A stretch of 64,000 bases of DNA from Hyaloscypha bicolor E (GCF_002865645.1 NW_020194685.1:3459499-3523498), one strand, 5' to 3'. Positions 11,443 through 25,301 are shown, counted from the first letter of the stretch. Numbers and translations are program-made. Notes: a model not told the origin generated them from the letters alone.

Positions 11443-14400
11443 TTACCCTCTCGGCAGCGAAAAGCCAGCCTGAGCAGCCATCTTCTCACTCGCCCTACGT
11501 CGCAACGGACTCGCAGTCGCAGCATTCACCCGATGCAACCCCGCGAAATCATGAAGAACTTCTCCTGTTTCCAGTGGAGACTTTGTTTGACTCGCTGAGT
11601 GGAGTGAGCCGAAACTGCTCAGCGGTGGGAGCTCAGCAGGCATTTCCAACCCACTGAGATCCATATCCCCAATCCCAAGCTCCTGATCGAATTCCGCTAG
11701 CATAGCGTCATCGAGTGTCGGTATGGAGTCGGAGCCACTGGGTGGAGTTGGGAGGGAGGAGATCCCGTGCATGGCTTTGAATTTCTCGAGCAATGCCACA
11801 TCGTCTGCAGACGTTCGCTCCACACCCAAGATCTCCCTCGCTTTTGCTCTCAACGCGTCATCACTTGGAACACTGCCTTTCGCCATCTCGATTCTAACGA
11901 ATTCGTTCAAACCACTTTCTAGATCCCTCGAGCAGAACACCGTAGCAGGCTTCTGCCATCGCTGAGGCATGCTCTCGAGGAATTTTGCGGCCGTGGTAGC
12001 TTTGATATTGAAGACTTTCTGGTCCATCTTCACAGGAACATCGGTTGTAAAAGGTTCGAGGGGTGCTTTTGGCCAAACATGTGGAGGGGAAAATCCAGAA
12101 CCGCCTCCTTTGACTTGCCATGAAGCGACGGTTGATGGAAGGCCGGGTCCGTCTTCTCGGGGGGCAAGGCCAACATCTCGTTTGAAGCGGATGAGCCACT
12201 CCGCATTGTCGGCTGCTGTTTGGTTCCAGGGATCGTCATCATCGTAGACGACCCAGCGGGCTTGGTTCTGAATTTCTGCATCTGTGGGCATCTAATTTGC
12301 GTTAGCGACAGGCATGAGTAGATGAACAGTATACGAACGTGTTGGTTTGGGTTATTTGGTGACGTGCATGTTGTCACGAAGCGAGTGAGCTCTCGCACGA
12401 GTCGGCCATAACAATTTGCGTCGTTGAGAAAGTACTTGAGTGGTAGGGTGGGATTAGTGTTGGTGGAGGGTTGGTTTTGAGCGACCATGTGGAGTGGCTG
12501 GTCATTGTTTGGTGTAAATGTTCCTGTCACGCTGTTGCTGCCGCTGTTTGGTGAGGACAGATTGATTCCCAGATTTTTCAGATCCCAGTGTAGTGTTTGG
12601 GGAGATTGGGAGCTGTGTCGGTGATCCTCTGCGCAGCCGTCATGACAAACTTCTGGTAAAGGATGCATGAGGAGCCCAACATCAGAATCATCCGGCGGAG
12701 CAAGTCCGTTCTGGCGTTTGAACAAATGTAGAATGACAGGATCATCGATTGCCGTTTGGTTCCACGGGTCGTCGTTCTTGTAAACTATTAATCGTGCTTG
12801 TTGTTGAAGATCGGCATCACTCGGTGGAATCCCAAGTGAGATTTGGAAAGCCGTCCAGTCTTTGAGCTCATTCTCTAGGCGAGCATGATTGTGAATGCTA
12901 TAATCGATGCTCTTGTCGTCCGTAGATCTGACTTGTTCCGATGCCATCTCAGAACTTCGAGGTAGACCAGCCCATCTTCTAAACTCCCGAAGCCAGCATG
13001 TTGACGCACCAATTAGATACTTGAACCATCCCACAGCCGCTTTGGATTTGTAGCTTGAGGTCGTCTCGATGTCATCCAAGATTCTGCAGCATTCGACTTG
13101 CAATTCACGATCAGTGGGTGTTAGTCCCAGCGCCTGCTTGGCCATCACAAAAGCCATCAATGAACGCTGTTTGGAACACGGAATCGTCTCCAGGTCAGTC
13201 CTGTCATGAGGGGTCTGAGCGGCAATCATCTCTAGCCTCTGTGCCCAAGGAAGAAAAGCTTCTGCACCAGTCAAAGGAGACTGATCTTCCGTAGTGCCAG
13301 AGAGCATGATCAGATCACGGAACCAGGATATTTCAGGGTCGCCAGGCAGACTCGCAAACTGATCTGCGTTGGTGACAATCTTTTGAGCTTCGAAAAGAAG
13401 ATCATCATCAGTCGGCACACTTCCCTTCAAAACTCGGTCATGGATATATTCAACGAGTCCTATCTTAACCAGGTCTTCAATCGTTCGCGACTGATCCGCT
13501 GTCGGATTGGTTGGCTCAAACGGATTCATAGTATTTCGCTCATCGTGGATCAAGTCTAGCAAGTGTCAATTCTGGCAGCACCAGTCGAGATGTTCACGCT
13601 TACATGGCGGCATTCCGTTCTCGACAATGTCCAAAACTTGTGGTTCGAAACCCCAGTCACCCTTCCAGTCAGCCATACTCTTTCCTCCCTTGAAGTGCTC
13701 GGCAAGGTGGTCTACTCGAATACTCCACGAATCCATCACGATACCACAGAAACCGCATCGAGAACGGATCTGAGGGGTCACGATCTTCCAAGTTTCCATG
13801 GAGAAATTCTGGAATTTGACGTCGTGAACCAGGTTCAAGTGCTGACGAAGGTGATCTTTCCGGTAGAAAGTCCTCTCTCCCAAAGATCTCTCCGCACAAC
13901 TCGAATAGTTGTGGATTTCGGCATGATCTGCTGCTGGATTGGGCAATCCGCAGAAGACACATCGATTGTGATCGTAGTCTATACAGAACTGGTTTGGGCC
14001 TTCTGGACAACAAACCCACCTTTCGAGCGATAGATGCAATGACTTCTCGTGTCTCTGCCAGTCATGTTTTGTTTTGAATGTTTCGGTGCAGAAAGTACAT
14101 TGGAAGGTTCGGGGAGGGGTTGTCGTGGGGCTGATCTTGACAGGCTTCGGAGCTTGGCGGCGGCGACGACGTCGACCTCTGTTTCCAAATGATCCAAATG
14201 ATCCGAAAGAACCACGAGATTTGTGAGAGAAGGCAGAAGCAAACGAGTTACCACTAGACTGAGAAGTTCCTAGACTGCTAGTGGAAGACACATTGCATAG
14301 AGATCTGCTAGATCCATCATCAGTGTGACCGTAGCTTGTGAACGGGCTGTCGCGGCCGGATGAAAAGGTGGAAGCGGTGACGGCCTTTGCAATAGCAGTG

Positions 14401-15518
14401 ACGGAGGCAGGTTCATGTTCTGGTGGAGAGTGCTTCCATCGTTCCAGGGGATTCATGTTCTCCAGAGCTGGTGTAGCGCGTCTTGGAATGTCCATTGCAT
14501 CAGAGAACCCGCGCACATTGGGTGACGTTGATCTAGGCGCCCGAACTTTTCCTCGCCGACGAGCATTGGCCAGCCAATTGGTGATCTGAGTCTTGGTAAG
14601 ACCAGTCTGCCTCTGAAGGACTTCTTTTTCCTCGTCAGTTGGATAAGGATGGCTCTGATGAGTGGAAAGCCATCCTCTGAGAATCCGAATCGAGTCTCGG
14701 GAAAGTCTTGCACCGACTTTGGGAATGGGTCCACCGAGATTTGAATTCATGTTCTCATCCGAATTCTTGTTCAGGGCAACGAGGTCAGGAGTGGATCGAC
14801 TCTGAGGGAATGAGCCTTCCAAGGGCGAGACCAGATTGTCAATCGACTTCGAGCAGCCGTCGTCGTTCCAGCCCGGAATGTTCAGATGGTTAGACAAACT
14901 GCACGGGCAAGCAAAAGAGACGCAATTGGAACAAGATCCAAGCGGATCTCTATGACTGATCTTGCACTCCAGTCCCTGCCTGCAGCAGTTATCGCATGGG
15001 CTTGCCGGCCAGTCGGAGAAGTCGAGCTCTCCCGAATCATCAGCGTCTCTGGGCAAGCCAAAAGATTGTGAGCTGAGGTTCCTGTCAACAACTTCTTGGT
15101 GATGGTTGGGCCGGGTGAGACTGCAGGAGCGGGCGAGGGCAACGCAGCTGGTGCATGAACCCTTCCGGAGACCTTCCTTGATGACCTTGCAATGAATACG
15201 CGTCCGCTGGCAGTTTGCACACGCTTGGCTCGGTACTTCCATGCCGTCGATCCATCGTGGAAAGTCCGTAAAGTCGTCGGGGCCCATCATCGACGGGTCT
15301 GCAAGGGCATCTTGCAGGCACATGGAGAGCTGCTCCTCCGGCGCCGAGAAGTGCTGGATGCAGGTGAACGAGTTCTCGTCATTCTCAGGCTCCGCAAAGG
15401 CTAAATCAATATCGTACGGCCCGGACTCGAGATTGTTGAAGTCGATGCCATTTTGGACCAATTGGTGGGCAGCTTCGTCGAAGTCGAAGAATTCATCCAT
15501 CTCCTCGATGGTCGTCAT
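11443..15518 (-). CDS. Homeobox (TALE-type)/C2H2 transcription factor with two N-terminal cysteine clusters
   Basis: Exons 15518-13604, 13555-12339 and 12291-11443 (introns 48 and 47 nt) join to 1,326 residues. In order: an acidic N-terminus; two cysteine clusters spaced like Zn2Cys6 motifs at about 100-132 (C-x2-C-x6-C-x11-C-x2-C-x6-C) and 175-206; a homeodomain of the KN/TALE type at about 270-326 with WLANARRRGK in helix 3; an Arg run at 447-455 that should act as a nuclear signal; a C2H2 finger at 473-495 followed by further Cys/His pairs; then a C-terminal half with about five degenerate repeats. Each repeat is a hydrophobic helix, P-[ST]-D, then a helix ending A/C-R-x-I, and two carry DDPWNQTA. 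Fungal homeobox/C2H2 regulators of this architecture act in development, but which process this one controls is unknown. The second intron uses a weak GTTCGT donor. Confidence 0.88.
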
Positions 15519-18204
15519 TCATCAGCAGGGCGTCGGGAGTATGAGATAAGCAGGTGGTAGGAGTACAACGCACAGCACAGTAGTAGGAGTTTGGATGGAA
15601 AATCAAAGGAAAGGCGTGAGTGAGGAAGGGTGAGAAATGGGATAGTGGACATAGATAGACTGATGATGCGGTTCTTGCTCTGCCCTGTTCCCCCCTCCCC
15701 TCCTTCGTCAAGCGAGAAGTCGATGACTGTACTCCCCCTGCCCTGGCCGTGCAGCACTGGCTTGTCAAGAAAAATTGACATGCGCCCTTCAGCATCCGCT
15801 TGTGTGCGTAGCGCGCCCGCAATCGTCGTGCTAGAAAGTGCCCGATTGGCGATGGAACAATCGAACACCACCGCACCTCTTCCACCGCTTTCCGCTTCTC
15901 CAGTTTTCGGACGGCTTCGCCGCTCAGGAGGAAGCAAGGCTGCGAGTCACGGCAGGCCGGACATAACACTCTATCCTAACTGTATCACTTGGGATAAAGA
16001 TGGCTTGGATCCCCCCCACCACTCGCCGAGTGCAGGTGCTCGAAGAGGTGATGCTTTCCCACCACATGGAGCGATTGAAGCCGATGCTGACCGCGGGATC
16101 CGACATCGGTTGGATCATCAGACGGACCTGGAAAAGAGCAACTGAGCAGGTTTGTCAGCTTCCGCGGAGATGGTCTGCAAGGGAAAACAAAGATGGATAC
16201 TCTGGCTTTGGAGGGCTGATCTGCTTCACGACTAACGACGCGTGTTGGCGGCTGGTGGATGCTCTACATCGACGAGGATGTCACGATGTCAGGTGGAAGG
16301 AATGGGCCGATCACGTGCAGCCACCAATGTCCCCCAATCCGCTTCCAATTGCGGCGTTCAAGTGAAACGAAGGAGCAGTTCTATTATTTTTCTTTCGGTA
16401 TAATACACGTCTATTTGTCACTCATAACCTAGACCGGAGAACGTTCGGAGCTGAATCCCGAGAACTCACAGTCATGTCCTAACTCGGGATTCCCGAAGAT
16501 GTTAATGAATCTGCAGGAGGCATTGCAGTCAGCCGCTTCTATGCAGGCCCGACAGCTCTCTATACATTCTATCCATCCTAACAGCAGCCATTTTTAGGCG
16601 AGAGATAAGCAGTCAATACATTTCATTCAGTTTCCGTGTTGTGCTAAATCTAGCAGAGCCGAGCAGGGCAGAAAACCGTCCCACCATAATGTTTGGTTGA
16701 AAGGGCGGTAGCTAAACCGCTTGGAACCATCGGACAGGAAGCATGTGAACTCCATTCCTTGAATTTGGAATTGTTCGAGACCTCTGAATGCGTGAGTGAA
16801 GAAGTCCCTGCTCCGCATGGGCAGGTAAGTCTCGTAAACGGTGTCCCATATATATTTGACAGCATTCAGAAGAGAGCTCAAGTGAGCTTATAACGACCAC
16901 TTACTTTGACGGCTTGTTATAGAGAGGTATGAAATGTTTTCATCCTTTGTGTCCAGACCCCAGGTTCCTTGCTGACAGACGGAACAGGAGAGGGCATACA
17001 CCATTTCCATTACTGCACGGGGGGTCTAAACGCTAGCGTGGAAGGAGGTTGAACAAAGTGGGCCAGTTTGTTCCTAAAATGCAATTTTGCTACATGAGTT
17101 TAAGTTATGAATGCCATTGTTTGGCTTCATTTCATTATCTACTATTTCACCTACAAGTCCCGTTAAATGAAAATTAGTAAGATCGAGCAGCTTATGTACT
17201 GTACATGAATTAAGTACCCGAGTCGGAGTGTATGAATCGATTCTGCACGCTATACAGCTTACCTTGTTTGTGGCCTGCTATTGAGGACCAAGTGTGCAAA
17301 TCAGAGGGTTACAGCTAGTAGATCACAAGGCCTGACCCCGAGCCTCCTGCTCTCATATATTAGCCATTGAATGCCAGAATACTGTAAAATGTCACCAGAT
17401 TCAGAACAAGATCTGCAACATCCTACTTGCTGTTGCACTTCGGGTTCCTGAGCCGCGTATATCCTCGCTCCTGTGCATCCACCTACCTCCACCCGACACC
17501 GAGATCTAGCCGCCTGACTGACGAAACGAATACCGTGCCACTTGAGCACGTTTGGTGGTGCAAGTAGAAACCATTCAGCCAATACCCCTATTTGTCGAGA
17601 CGCTAAAAGTGAAAACAGGATCCAGCGTTCAATAGCTGCACTAACTTCTGCACTACCAATCTACGAATAGGGCATGATTAGTGGGAAGTCTAAGCTTTTT
17701 TCGTTACTGCTCCGGGAAATTGGTCTGTGGCATATTTGCAGAAGCCTTGCTCTTTTATGGGAGGGAATGGGACAACGGATGTAGAGCAGATATAGGGTCT
17801 TTAGACTTGCTAGAGAAATAATCTGCGCTTTCTTCATTCATTTATACTACAAGGACTGATGCTAATTTGGAGCTACATGATATGTGCGAGTCAGTCGAGG
17901 CCGACTTAAAATGAAATACCAAACCAACGCCAAAAGGACATTTGTGCAACTGGAAGCCAAGTAAATGCTAGTCGATGCTCTCCCCCCCATTCCGCGTCTG
18001 GTTCTGTGCTGTTCCTGAATATCTCTCATTACCATCACAGTCATGCCTTCCACTTGGAACCGTAGCGCGCTTAGCAGAACGCCTAACCTCTCCAGTACCC
18101 GCTATAGCCAGTATATACCCCCCGAACCTGCCTACCATACCATATAAGCCCCCCACCCCCACCCTAGAAGCCGATGAAGAAAGTATCATAAACAACCACC
18201 CTTC
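15519..18204. other. Long gene-poor stretch upstream of the homeobox regulator
   Basis: Runs from the divergent 5' side of the regulator to the stop of the next minus-strand gene. The nearest ~450 nt contain C-rich and T-rich tracts suited to a long leader and promoter. A 121-codon frame at 16000-16365 has no domain and no conserved look. No tRNA, repeat or transposon end was found. Long upstream regions are common for developmental regulators, which may explain the gap. Confidence 0.5.
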
Positions 18205-18894
18205 TCACCTCCCCCTCCTGCTGCTTGGCTTCCGTCCCCCAACAGCTCCACCAAATGCCAAAGGATCAACAGTCCTATACCCGCTCTCACGCCTATCCTC
18301 CTTGACACTCTTACTCTTTCTTCTTGGCGGGCTGTGTTCCTCGATAACAACCACTTCATCACTTCCCCCTCTACTCCGACTCCGACTCCGCTCGACTCTC
18401 TCCTCCCTCCTTTCCTCAACAATTATTCGCTCCACCCTCTCCGGCGGTCTGACGATCCTAATGGGACTTCTCTCCCTCCTCACCTCGACGGTCTCGGACG
18501 CGCGTCGCGATCTCGTCGACCCTCCATGTCGGGATTTCCGGTGTTCGCGCACGATGACAGATTCAGTGTACGAGGAGTCTGAGGAGACAGTGCCGAAGTT
18601 CAAACAAGTATATATCAGCCAAAGGCAGATCAAGAATCCTCCAACAGAGCCCAGGACAATGCCGACGATTGTTCCAGCCGAGGGGCCAGAGTTGATCGAG
18701 CCATATGTCGTCGGTATGATGCTAGGGGTATTCTGTCTTCGTATTAAATCGTAGATTTTCGTAGCGAGCTTTGGAAGGGAGGTTTCGTCGCGGGATTGCA
18801 GATGTTGCGATCGTGGCGCGAGGCTGCCGGCGAGTGCGGATGCGCGTGAATTGAGCGTAGAGAGGAGGGACGAGGAAGAGGGCAATGGAGCCAT
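18205..18894 (-). CDS. Single-pass membrane protein with Arg/Glu-rich cytoplasmic tail
   Basis: Single exon, 229 residues from the ATG at 18894; the upstream in-frame extension has only a TTG. A Ser-rich N-terminal ~70 residues is followed by one strong transmembrane segment at about 74-97 (AGTIVGIVLGSVGGFLICLW and following residues) with glycine spacing typical of single-pass fungal proteins. The long charged tail contains RRE/RSRSR clusters and ends YRTVDPLAFGG...RRGR, an ending I associate with a conserved group of filamentous-fungal membrane proteins. No enzymatic motif. A signalling or wall-sensing role would fit the layout but is inference. Confidence 0.78.
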   Translation of the reverse strand: MAPLPSSSSLLSTLNSRASALAGSLAPRSQHLQSRDETSLPKLATKIYDLIRRQNTPSIIPTTYGSINSGPSAGTIVGIVLGSVGGFLICLWLIYTCLNFGTVSSDSSYTESVIVREHRKSRHGGSTRSRRASETVEVRRERSPIRIVRPPERVERIIVEERREERVERSRSRSRGGSDEVVVIEEHSPPRRKSKSVKEDRRESGYRTVDPLAFGGAVGGRKPSSRRGR

Positions 18895-20536
18895 TGCGCG
18901 CCCGTGGCTGTAGGGCAAAGATGCCTTCCGCTCGTTTGCGCGTTGCGATGCGAATGCGCCGATGTTTTGCTTGCTTGGTCGTTGATCTGCGTGGTGATGT
19001 GTGTCTGGCTAGGCCCAAGCTTGTGTCAAGGTCCTTGGAACAACGTCACGATAGGGTGACCAGTGCCGATAACAACAATGCGAGGATCCGCGACTCAAGA
19101 TTCGGACGGTGGGGTTGGGCTTGTTGTGTTTGATTGTTCGCAAGGGAGTTGGATGAACGAGAGACGAAGAAGATCGGATTGGTGAGGCTGGGTGGTCTGA
19201 GGATTGACGGCTAGGCAGGAATAGAACGAACTTGAACTTGGCCTCTCTTCAGGTTCTCGAGCTTCGATCAGGGTGTCGCAGGCATGCTGTCTGTCGTATC
19301 AAAAAGTCAACCAGTGAGGTGGGGTGAGTAGTGTCTGCTGCGGCCCAAGAAGCAGAGCGGGACCCAATCCAGGGCTGGTCGACTGCAGCGTGGTGGAGCT
19401 GCCCGAGCTGACTCCTGAGGGCCTGTTTGTGTTTCTGGTTCCAGGTTCCAGGTTCCGGGCTCCAAGTTACGTGCAGTTGTACCGTGATGTCTCTGATGGC
19501 GCAAGGAACAATGAGAAAGATGCGCCTGGAGATGAAATCGGAGAGGTTGGGATTTTATGGCGTCAATTCAGTCTCCTGGCTCGGATATGGCGGGGGTTGG
19601 CTGCGGCGTTTACTTTGCTCAGTGGCTGGCGAGGGAACAGACAGGAGCAGGATGCACGTGAGAGCGATAAGCTCACCCGAGTACGGAGGTACGGAAGGGG
19701 GATGTAAGAAATCACCGCCACCCCCCTTGTTAGGCGGTGAACTTTTTGGCCAATTAGGCATTGAATTCTTACGGGTTTGCCCCATAAATTCCCTTATCTA
19801 GCGATGGCAGAACCAGGGGGGTGGCGGTGATTTCTTACAACCCCCTTCTGTACTGTAATCAATAAGATAGATACTTTCGTACCTTGGAGGCTGGAGCCGA
19901 GGTGGAAAGCGATGTACTGTACTGTACAAGCCTTGTCCGTATTTTCATACATTACCTTCTATTGTACTTTCGAGGCCAACCAATCCTCCTTCTTCGTCTC
20001 AAAGGCTGGCGACGCCTCGGTCTTGATTAGTCAGGAGAAGAGGGGCAAATCCAAATCGTGGTCTCGGAACACTCCTGCACCCGCTGCTCAGCCACACGCA
20101 CTTGGGTGCAACACCAAATGTTGCAACAAGACATCTGTTTCTATCAACGCTTTCTCTCTCCTCTCGACTTTGTAATTGCTCTGTATCTCCTTGTTCATTA
20201 ATATACCCCTTTTCTTTGCTGTCTCCTTCAACACCGATATTTACCTCCGATTCCATCTTCTGGAAGGACCGGATCCTCGGGATTCTCGAAAGCTTATTTT
20301 TAGTCACTGACCTTACGACACCCTCGACGTCGGCGCGGACCATTTGCCTTCACCTGCTACATCTCGCACAATCACGAATACCTACGAACCTGCGAACTCC
20401 GTTGTACAAGCCGCACACACACCGAGCGCATACCTGGACTGAACAAAGCAACCACACCCCTCCAATCGGCCAGTGGCACTTCCCCCCATTTCCATCACCA
20501 ACCCTCGTTCCTCCTCTCTTCCCGCAAACCCTCAAG
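18895..20536. other. Divergent intergenic region containing a MITE
   Basis: Lies between the starts of the Arg-rich membrane protein (minus) and the CYSTM gene (plus). It holds the inverted-repeat element at 19689-19853 and, from about 20100, a strongly pyrimidine-rich leader typical of a long 5' UTR. Open frames here have no recognisable content. Confidence 0.5.
19689..19853. mobile_element. Mariner-like MITE, 165 bp
   Basis: The 39-nt arms at 19689-19727 and 19815-19853 are reverse complements with two mismatches; the core TGTAAGAAATCACCGCCACC is identical. The arms begin G-TA-C[G/A]GAAGGGGG, so a TA dinucleotide flanks a C[G/A]G...GGGGG end on each side, the arrangement expected of Tc1/mariner-type elements with a TA target duplication. 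The 87-nt middle encodes nothing. The superfamily is inferred from the ends only. Confidence 0.7.
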
Positions 20537-21001
20537 ATGTCGCAAAAATACAACCCTCCCTCCGGCGCACCGCCAGCGTACGACGGCTCATCCCAAGGCG
20601 GATCGCAAATCTCCTCTCCACCACCCGTACACGCCTCCCCCGCCCCACACTCAGACTACTACAACGCCTCTCCCTACCAGCAAAACGCGCAACCCTATCC
20701 AAACCAGTACAATGACCCCCATCCTCCGACCTCAAATGGATATTACGCGCCGCCTCAGATGCAACAGGGGGGTTATTACCAACAGCCACAGCCAGGCTAC
20801 GGGCCAGGATATGGACAGCAAGGCTATGGACCAGGTGGATATGGACCCCAAGGTGGGTATCACAATGGGGGCTATGCGCCGGGGTACGGACCGCAAGGGC
20901 AGTACTTGGGTGATCGAAGGGGTGGGAATGTGGGATTTATGGAAGCTATGTTAGCTTCTCTGGCGTGTTGCTGTTGTTTGGATGCTTGTTTGCTCTTTTA
21001 A
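20537..21001 (+). CDS. CYSTM-family cysteine-rich tail-anchored protein
   Basis: Single exon, 154 residues. The first ~125 residues are low-complexity and rich in Pro, Gly, Tyr and Gln, with repeated GYGPG/QQGYGP units. The extreme C-terminus is FMEAMLASLACCCCLDACLL, the cysteine-rich transmembrane (CYSTM) module, which anchors small proteins to membranes from the cytosolic side. CYSTM proteins in plants and fungi are linked to stress tolerance; nothing more specific can be said here. The open frame extends upstream to 20102, but that part is pyrimidine-rich leader; the ATG at 20537 has AAG before it and begins the typical MSQKYNPP start. Confidence 0.88.
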   Translation: MSQKYNPPSGAPPAYDGSSQGGSQISSPPPVHASPAPHSDYYNASPYQQNAQPYPNQYNDPHPPTSNGYYAPPQMQQGGYYQQPQPGYGPGYGQQGYGPGGYGPQGGYHNGGYAPGYGPQGQYLGDRRGGNVGFMEAMLASLACCCCLDACLLF

Positions 21002-22108
21002 AACGAAGCGAGGTAAAGGGGCCGTGGCAGTGAGGAAGGGTGACTAGACTAATGACCGGATGGATAGTGGGACATTGGCGAAAACATGGAGCAACAGGAC
21101 GCAATAACAGAGAGGGATTGTGGAACGCAAGCAGGTTTCCGGAGAAGAGGGCTCACATACATGGCGTTGCGTTTGGCTTCTTGGCTGGCTGGACCGTCCG
21201 AGGAAAGAAACACGGGTCCCAACTTGGAAATCTCTAACATGCATGGAAAGGTGTTGCTGGAATGAATCGGCTTTTGTATGAAATTGTAATTGAAGTACTT
21301 CATCCCTATCTGTATTGAGCTGTAAAGAGTACTTTGAGGATGTCAGGTTTAAACATTGGGAAAAGCGGAAGTTCTATGCAGCATCTTCTCTTTGCCAACT
21401 CTCCCGGATGTTGTGATACTGAGACACAGCCATGACTTGGTTGCAACTGAACCAGCTGCCTGGAAAGCACTGCAAGGCTGCTGGCCAAAATTGTACCCTA
21501 TGCTTAGGTCTTGTTTTGAACATTCTTTGAGCAAGCTCTCACGGCATACCTGGACAGCTCACTATCCTAGCCCTTGGTAACTCAAGATGCCAGGGATTTA
21601 TATCTCAAAGATGAGTTTGAAACTCCCTGGTTGTCAGGGCTTGAAGCTATTGATGCTAATGATGTCGTGCGCCAGGACTTGGTAATACCGCGAGGATATA
21701 CTTGAGGCCAGAACTGAGGTTGGCACGCCAATGCGGGAGAGATATAAATGACGGGCCGTCCCATCCCTACGCAGTGACCGATGTCCCTTTGGCCAGTCAC
21801 AAACTCAACACTAGCATGGCATGACAACGGGAGGCAAGGCTCGCAGTGGGAGTTTCCATGCCCAGTGTACAGTTTCGAGGTGAGTGAGTTGTCTGGCTGC
21901 AAGCAGAATTGGATTTAGAAGCCCTGAAGAGATGAAGTGTCCCCGTTGTACCAAGTCGAGTCAGACGTTGGGGTACTGGTAAAATGTAAACAATCGGAAA
22001 CGTCACCTCTTCAAAAAAAAAGGGGGGGGAGGGGGGTACATCACCCATCTCTGTGAACTCTCACTCGGTACTGTGCTGTTCAATTTACTTTATTCTCAAA
22101 CAATGGTA
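21002..22108. other. Intergenic stretch between converging genes
   Basis: Lies between the converging CYSTM and thiolase genes. A homopolymer run of A then G occurs at about 22011-22037. No gene or repeat was recognised. Confidence 0.5.
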
Positions 22109-23513
<1,405 letters not shown>

Positions 23514-24041
23514 TGTAGTGTAGGAAACCAAACCAGCAAGCAAAAGGAAAAGCGTGTGGAGTCGTGGTGAATAACGCGGACGAAGGAAGGGGGCGGAACC
23601 CGCTCCGTTTAAGCTCGGCTTGTGAAGGAACAAGGGAGGCGGGGCGGGACCGGGACAGGGGCTGTAATCGCCACGTGACAAAGCTAAAAACTGGAGGACC
23701 CTTGCAATCGCTGGCTGTGGCTTTCAAGTAAGTTCATGCACCTCCAGCCTGTCAACGCCAGACCCAAACCGTGAACAAAGACTTTCCATTCTGCAGCAAA
23801 TTCCTGTCCATCAACCACCCGCCTCGCCCTCGCCCATTCTTGATTTGAGATCTCATTTCATTATCCCACCGGCTGTCGCAGCTGTGTTTCGCATAGTTTC
23901 TGTTAATCACGACTCGGGAACCTCGATCACCACTCGAATCAACTTCCGCCTCCCCACTCTACGACAGCAAACAGAGCACAAGATTCGACGCTTGTGACTC
24001 TTTCCGCACACTTCAGCGCCCGGCCAGGTTAATCTGCAATC
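23514..24041. promoter_or_regulatory. Divergent promoter of the thiolase and RAD6 genes
   Basis: 528 nt separate the two ATGs. No defined operator was recognised; the RAD6-proximal half is pyrimidine-rich. Confidence 0.5.
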
Positions 24042-24653
24042 ATGTCTACACCCGCCCGTCGCCGTTTGATGCGAGATTTCAAGGTTCGTGGCGGAACCAG
24101 TTCAGAGCACACGATCATTTCTTGGGACTGACAAAACACCCAGCGCATGCAAACAGATCCTCCTGCAGGTGTATCCGCATCGCCCGTGGCTGATAATGTC
24201 ATGACTTGGTAAGTGGTACCTAGTCTTTGCTTTGTGCTGCTCTGACGTTTCAACAGGAATGCTGTGATCATCGGACCCGCGGACACTCCCTTTGAAGACG
24301 GTACCTTTCGACTTGTTATGCACTTTGAGGAGCAATATCCAAACAAGCCACCTGCAGTCAAGTTCATTAGCCAAATGTTCCATCCAAACGTATACGCCAC
24401 CGGTGAGCTGTGCTTGGACATTCTGCAAAACAGATGGAGCCCAACGTACGATGTGGCGGCAGTCTTGACGAGTATCCAAAGGTATGGGATCAAAACTGGG
24501 CCGGGCGGAAAAGAATCTAACTTTAGTAGTCTCTTGAATGATCCTAATACATCTTCTCCAGCAAACGTTGAGGCCTCGAATCTCTACAAGGATAACCGAA
24601 AAGAATACCACAAGCGGGTCCGGGAATCGGTAGAGAAGAGTTGGGAGGATTGA
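24042..24653 (+). CDS. RAD6: Ubiquitin-conjugating enzyme E2 RAD6/UBC2
   Basis: Exons 24042-24083, 24144-24208, 24257-24481 and 24530-24653 give 151 residues, the length of RAD6 orthologues in filamentous fungi. The start [17 protein letters not shown] and the active-site block with [20 protein letters not shown] (C88) are diagnostic. RAD6 accepts ubiquitin from E1 and, with RAD18 or BRE1 as E3, modifies PCNA in post-replication repair and histone H2B in transcription. It ends [11 protein letters not shown], without the long acidic tail of budding yeast. The third intron has AG twice (TTTAGTAG); the second gives the conserved SLLNDPN join, whereas the first would insert one serine. Confidence 0.96.
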
Positions 24654-25301
24654 GCAGGGAAAGACTGGAGACTGGGTATACTACACGGTTTCGATAACGG
24701 TTAGCTTCTGGCGTTGGTGGTGAGGGCTACTTCATGAATGTTTGTTGTATGGGAGATTGGAGCTGGCTGGTTGGCTGCTGATCCTGGCTGCGGAAACAAC
24801 GAGTCAAATTCTAGGCAGCTGGGCGAAAGTCGACATCGATGGCTTCTACTTGAAATCCTGCATAGTATAGCGGTCTTGCCAGCGTTATTAATTCGAAACC
24901 AAAACAATTGTCCCCCCTTGCGTCGGTACAATAACAATCGCCCCTCCTCCCCCTTCCCTCAATATCACCGTGAACTCCTCGAAGCCAAATCTTCCCCCGT
25001 CGGAGTTTCCCTGGATTTTCTCCTTCTGCGCTCCAGTAGTATCGTGATTCCGGCAAAATAACATGCGCAGGCATCTTCCCGAGTGTTGTAACTCGATGCA
25101 TTGACATGGGCTGGTCGCCAATTAGCTGATTAGCTGCTACGCGAGACTTTTTCCGAAGACGCGCGACCAAGAGGCAAGGGCCAAGTGTGTCAACACCTCC
25201 TTATCGCCTACAACCGTCACGCAAAACCTCGACAACGCCTTTGTTGTCAAGCTCACTATTCAGCTGCATGTGATCGCTCCCAGCTAAGACACGCCGCGAT
25301 C
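24654..25301. other. Intergenic stretch
   Basis: Holds the 3' end of RAD6 and the promoter and leader of the kinesin gene. No gene, RNA or repeat was recognised. Confidence 0.5.

Noticed and set aside
16000..16365. 121-codon plus-strand frame
   Set aside because: No domain, low-information sequence, and no supporting splice structure in a long gene-poor stretch.
20102..20536. N-terminal extension of the CYSTM protein by about 145 residues
   Set aside because: The extension is the translation of a pyrimidine-rich leader; the conserved MSQKYNPP start fits the family much better.
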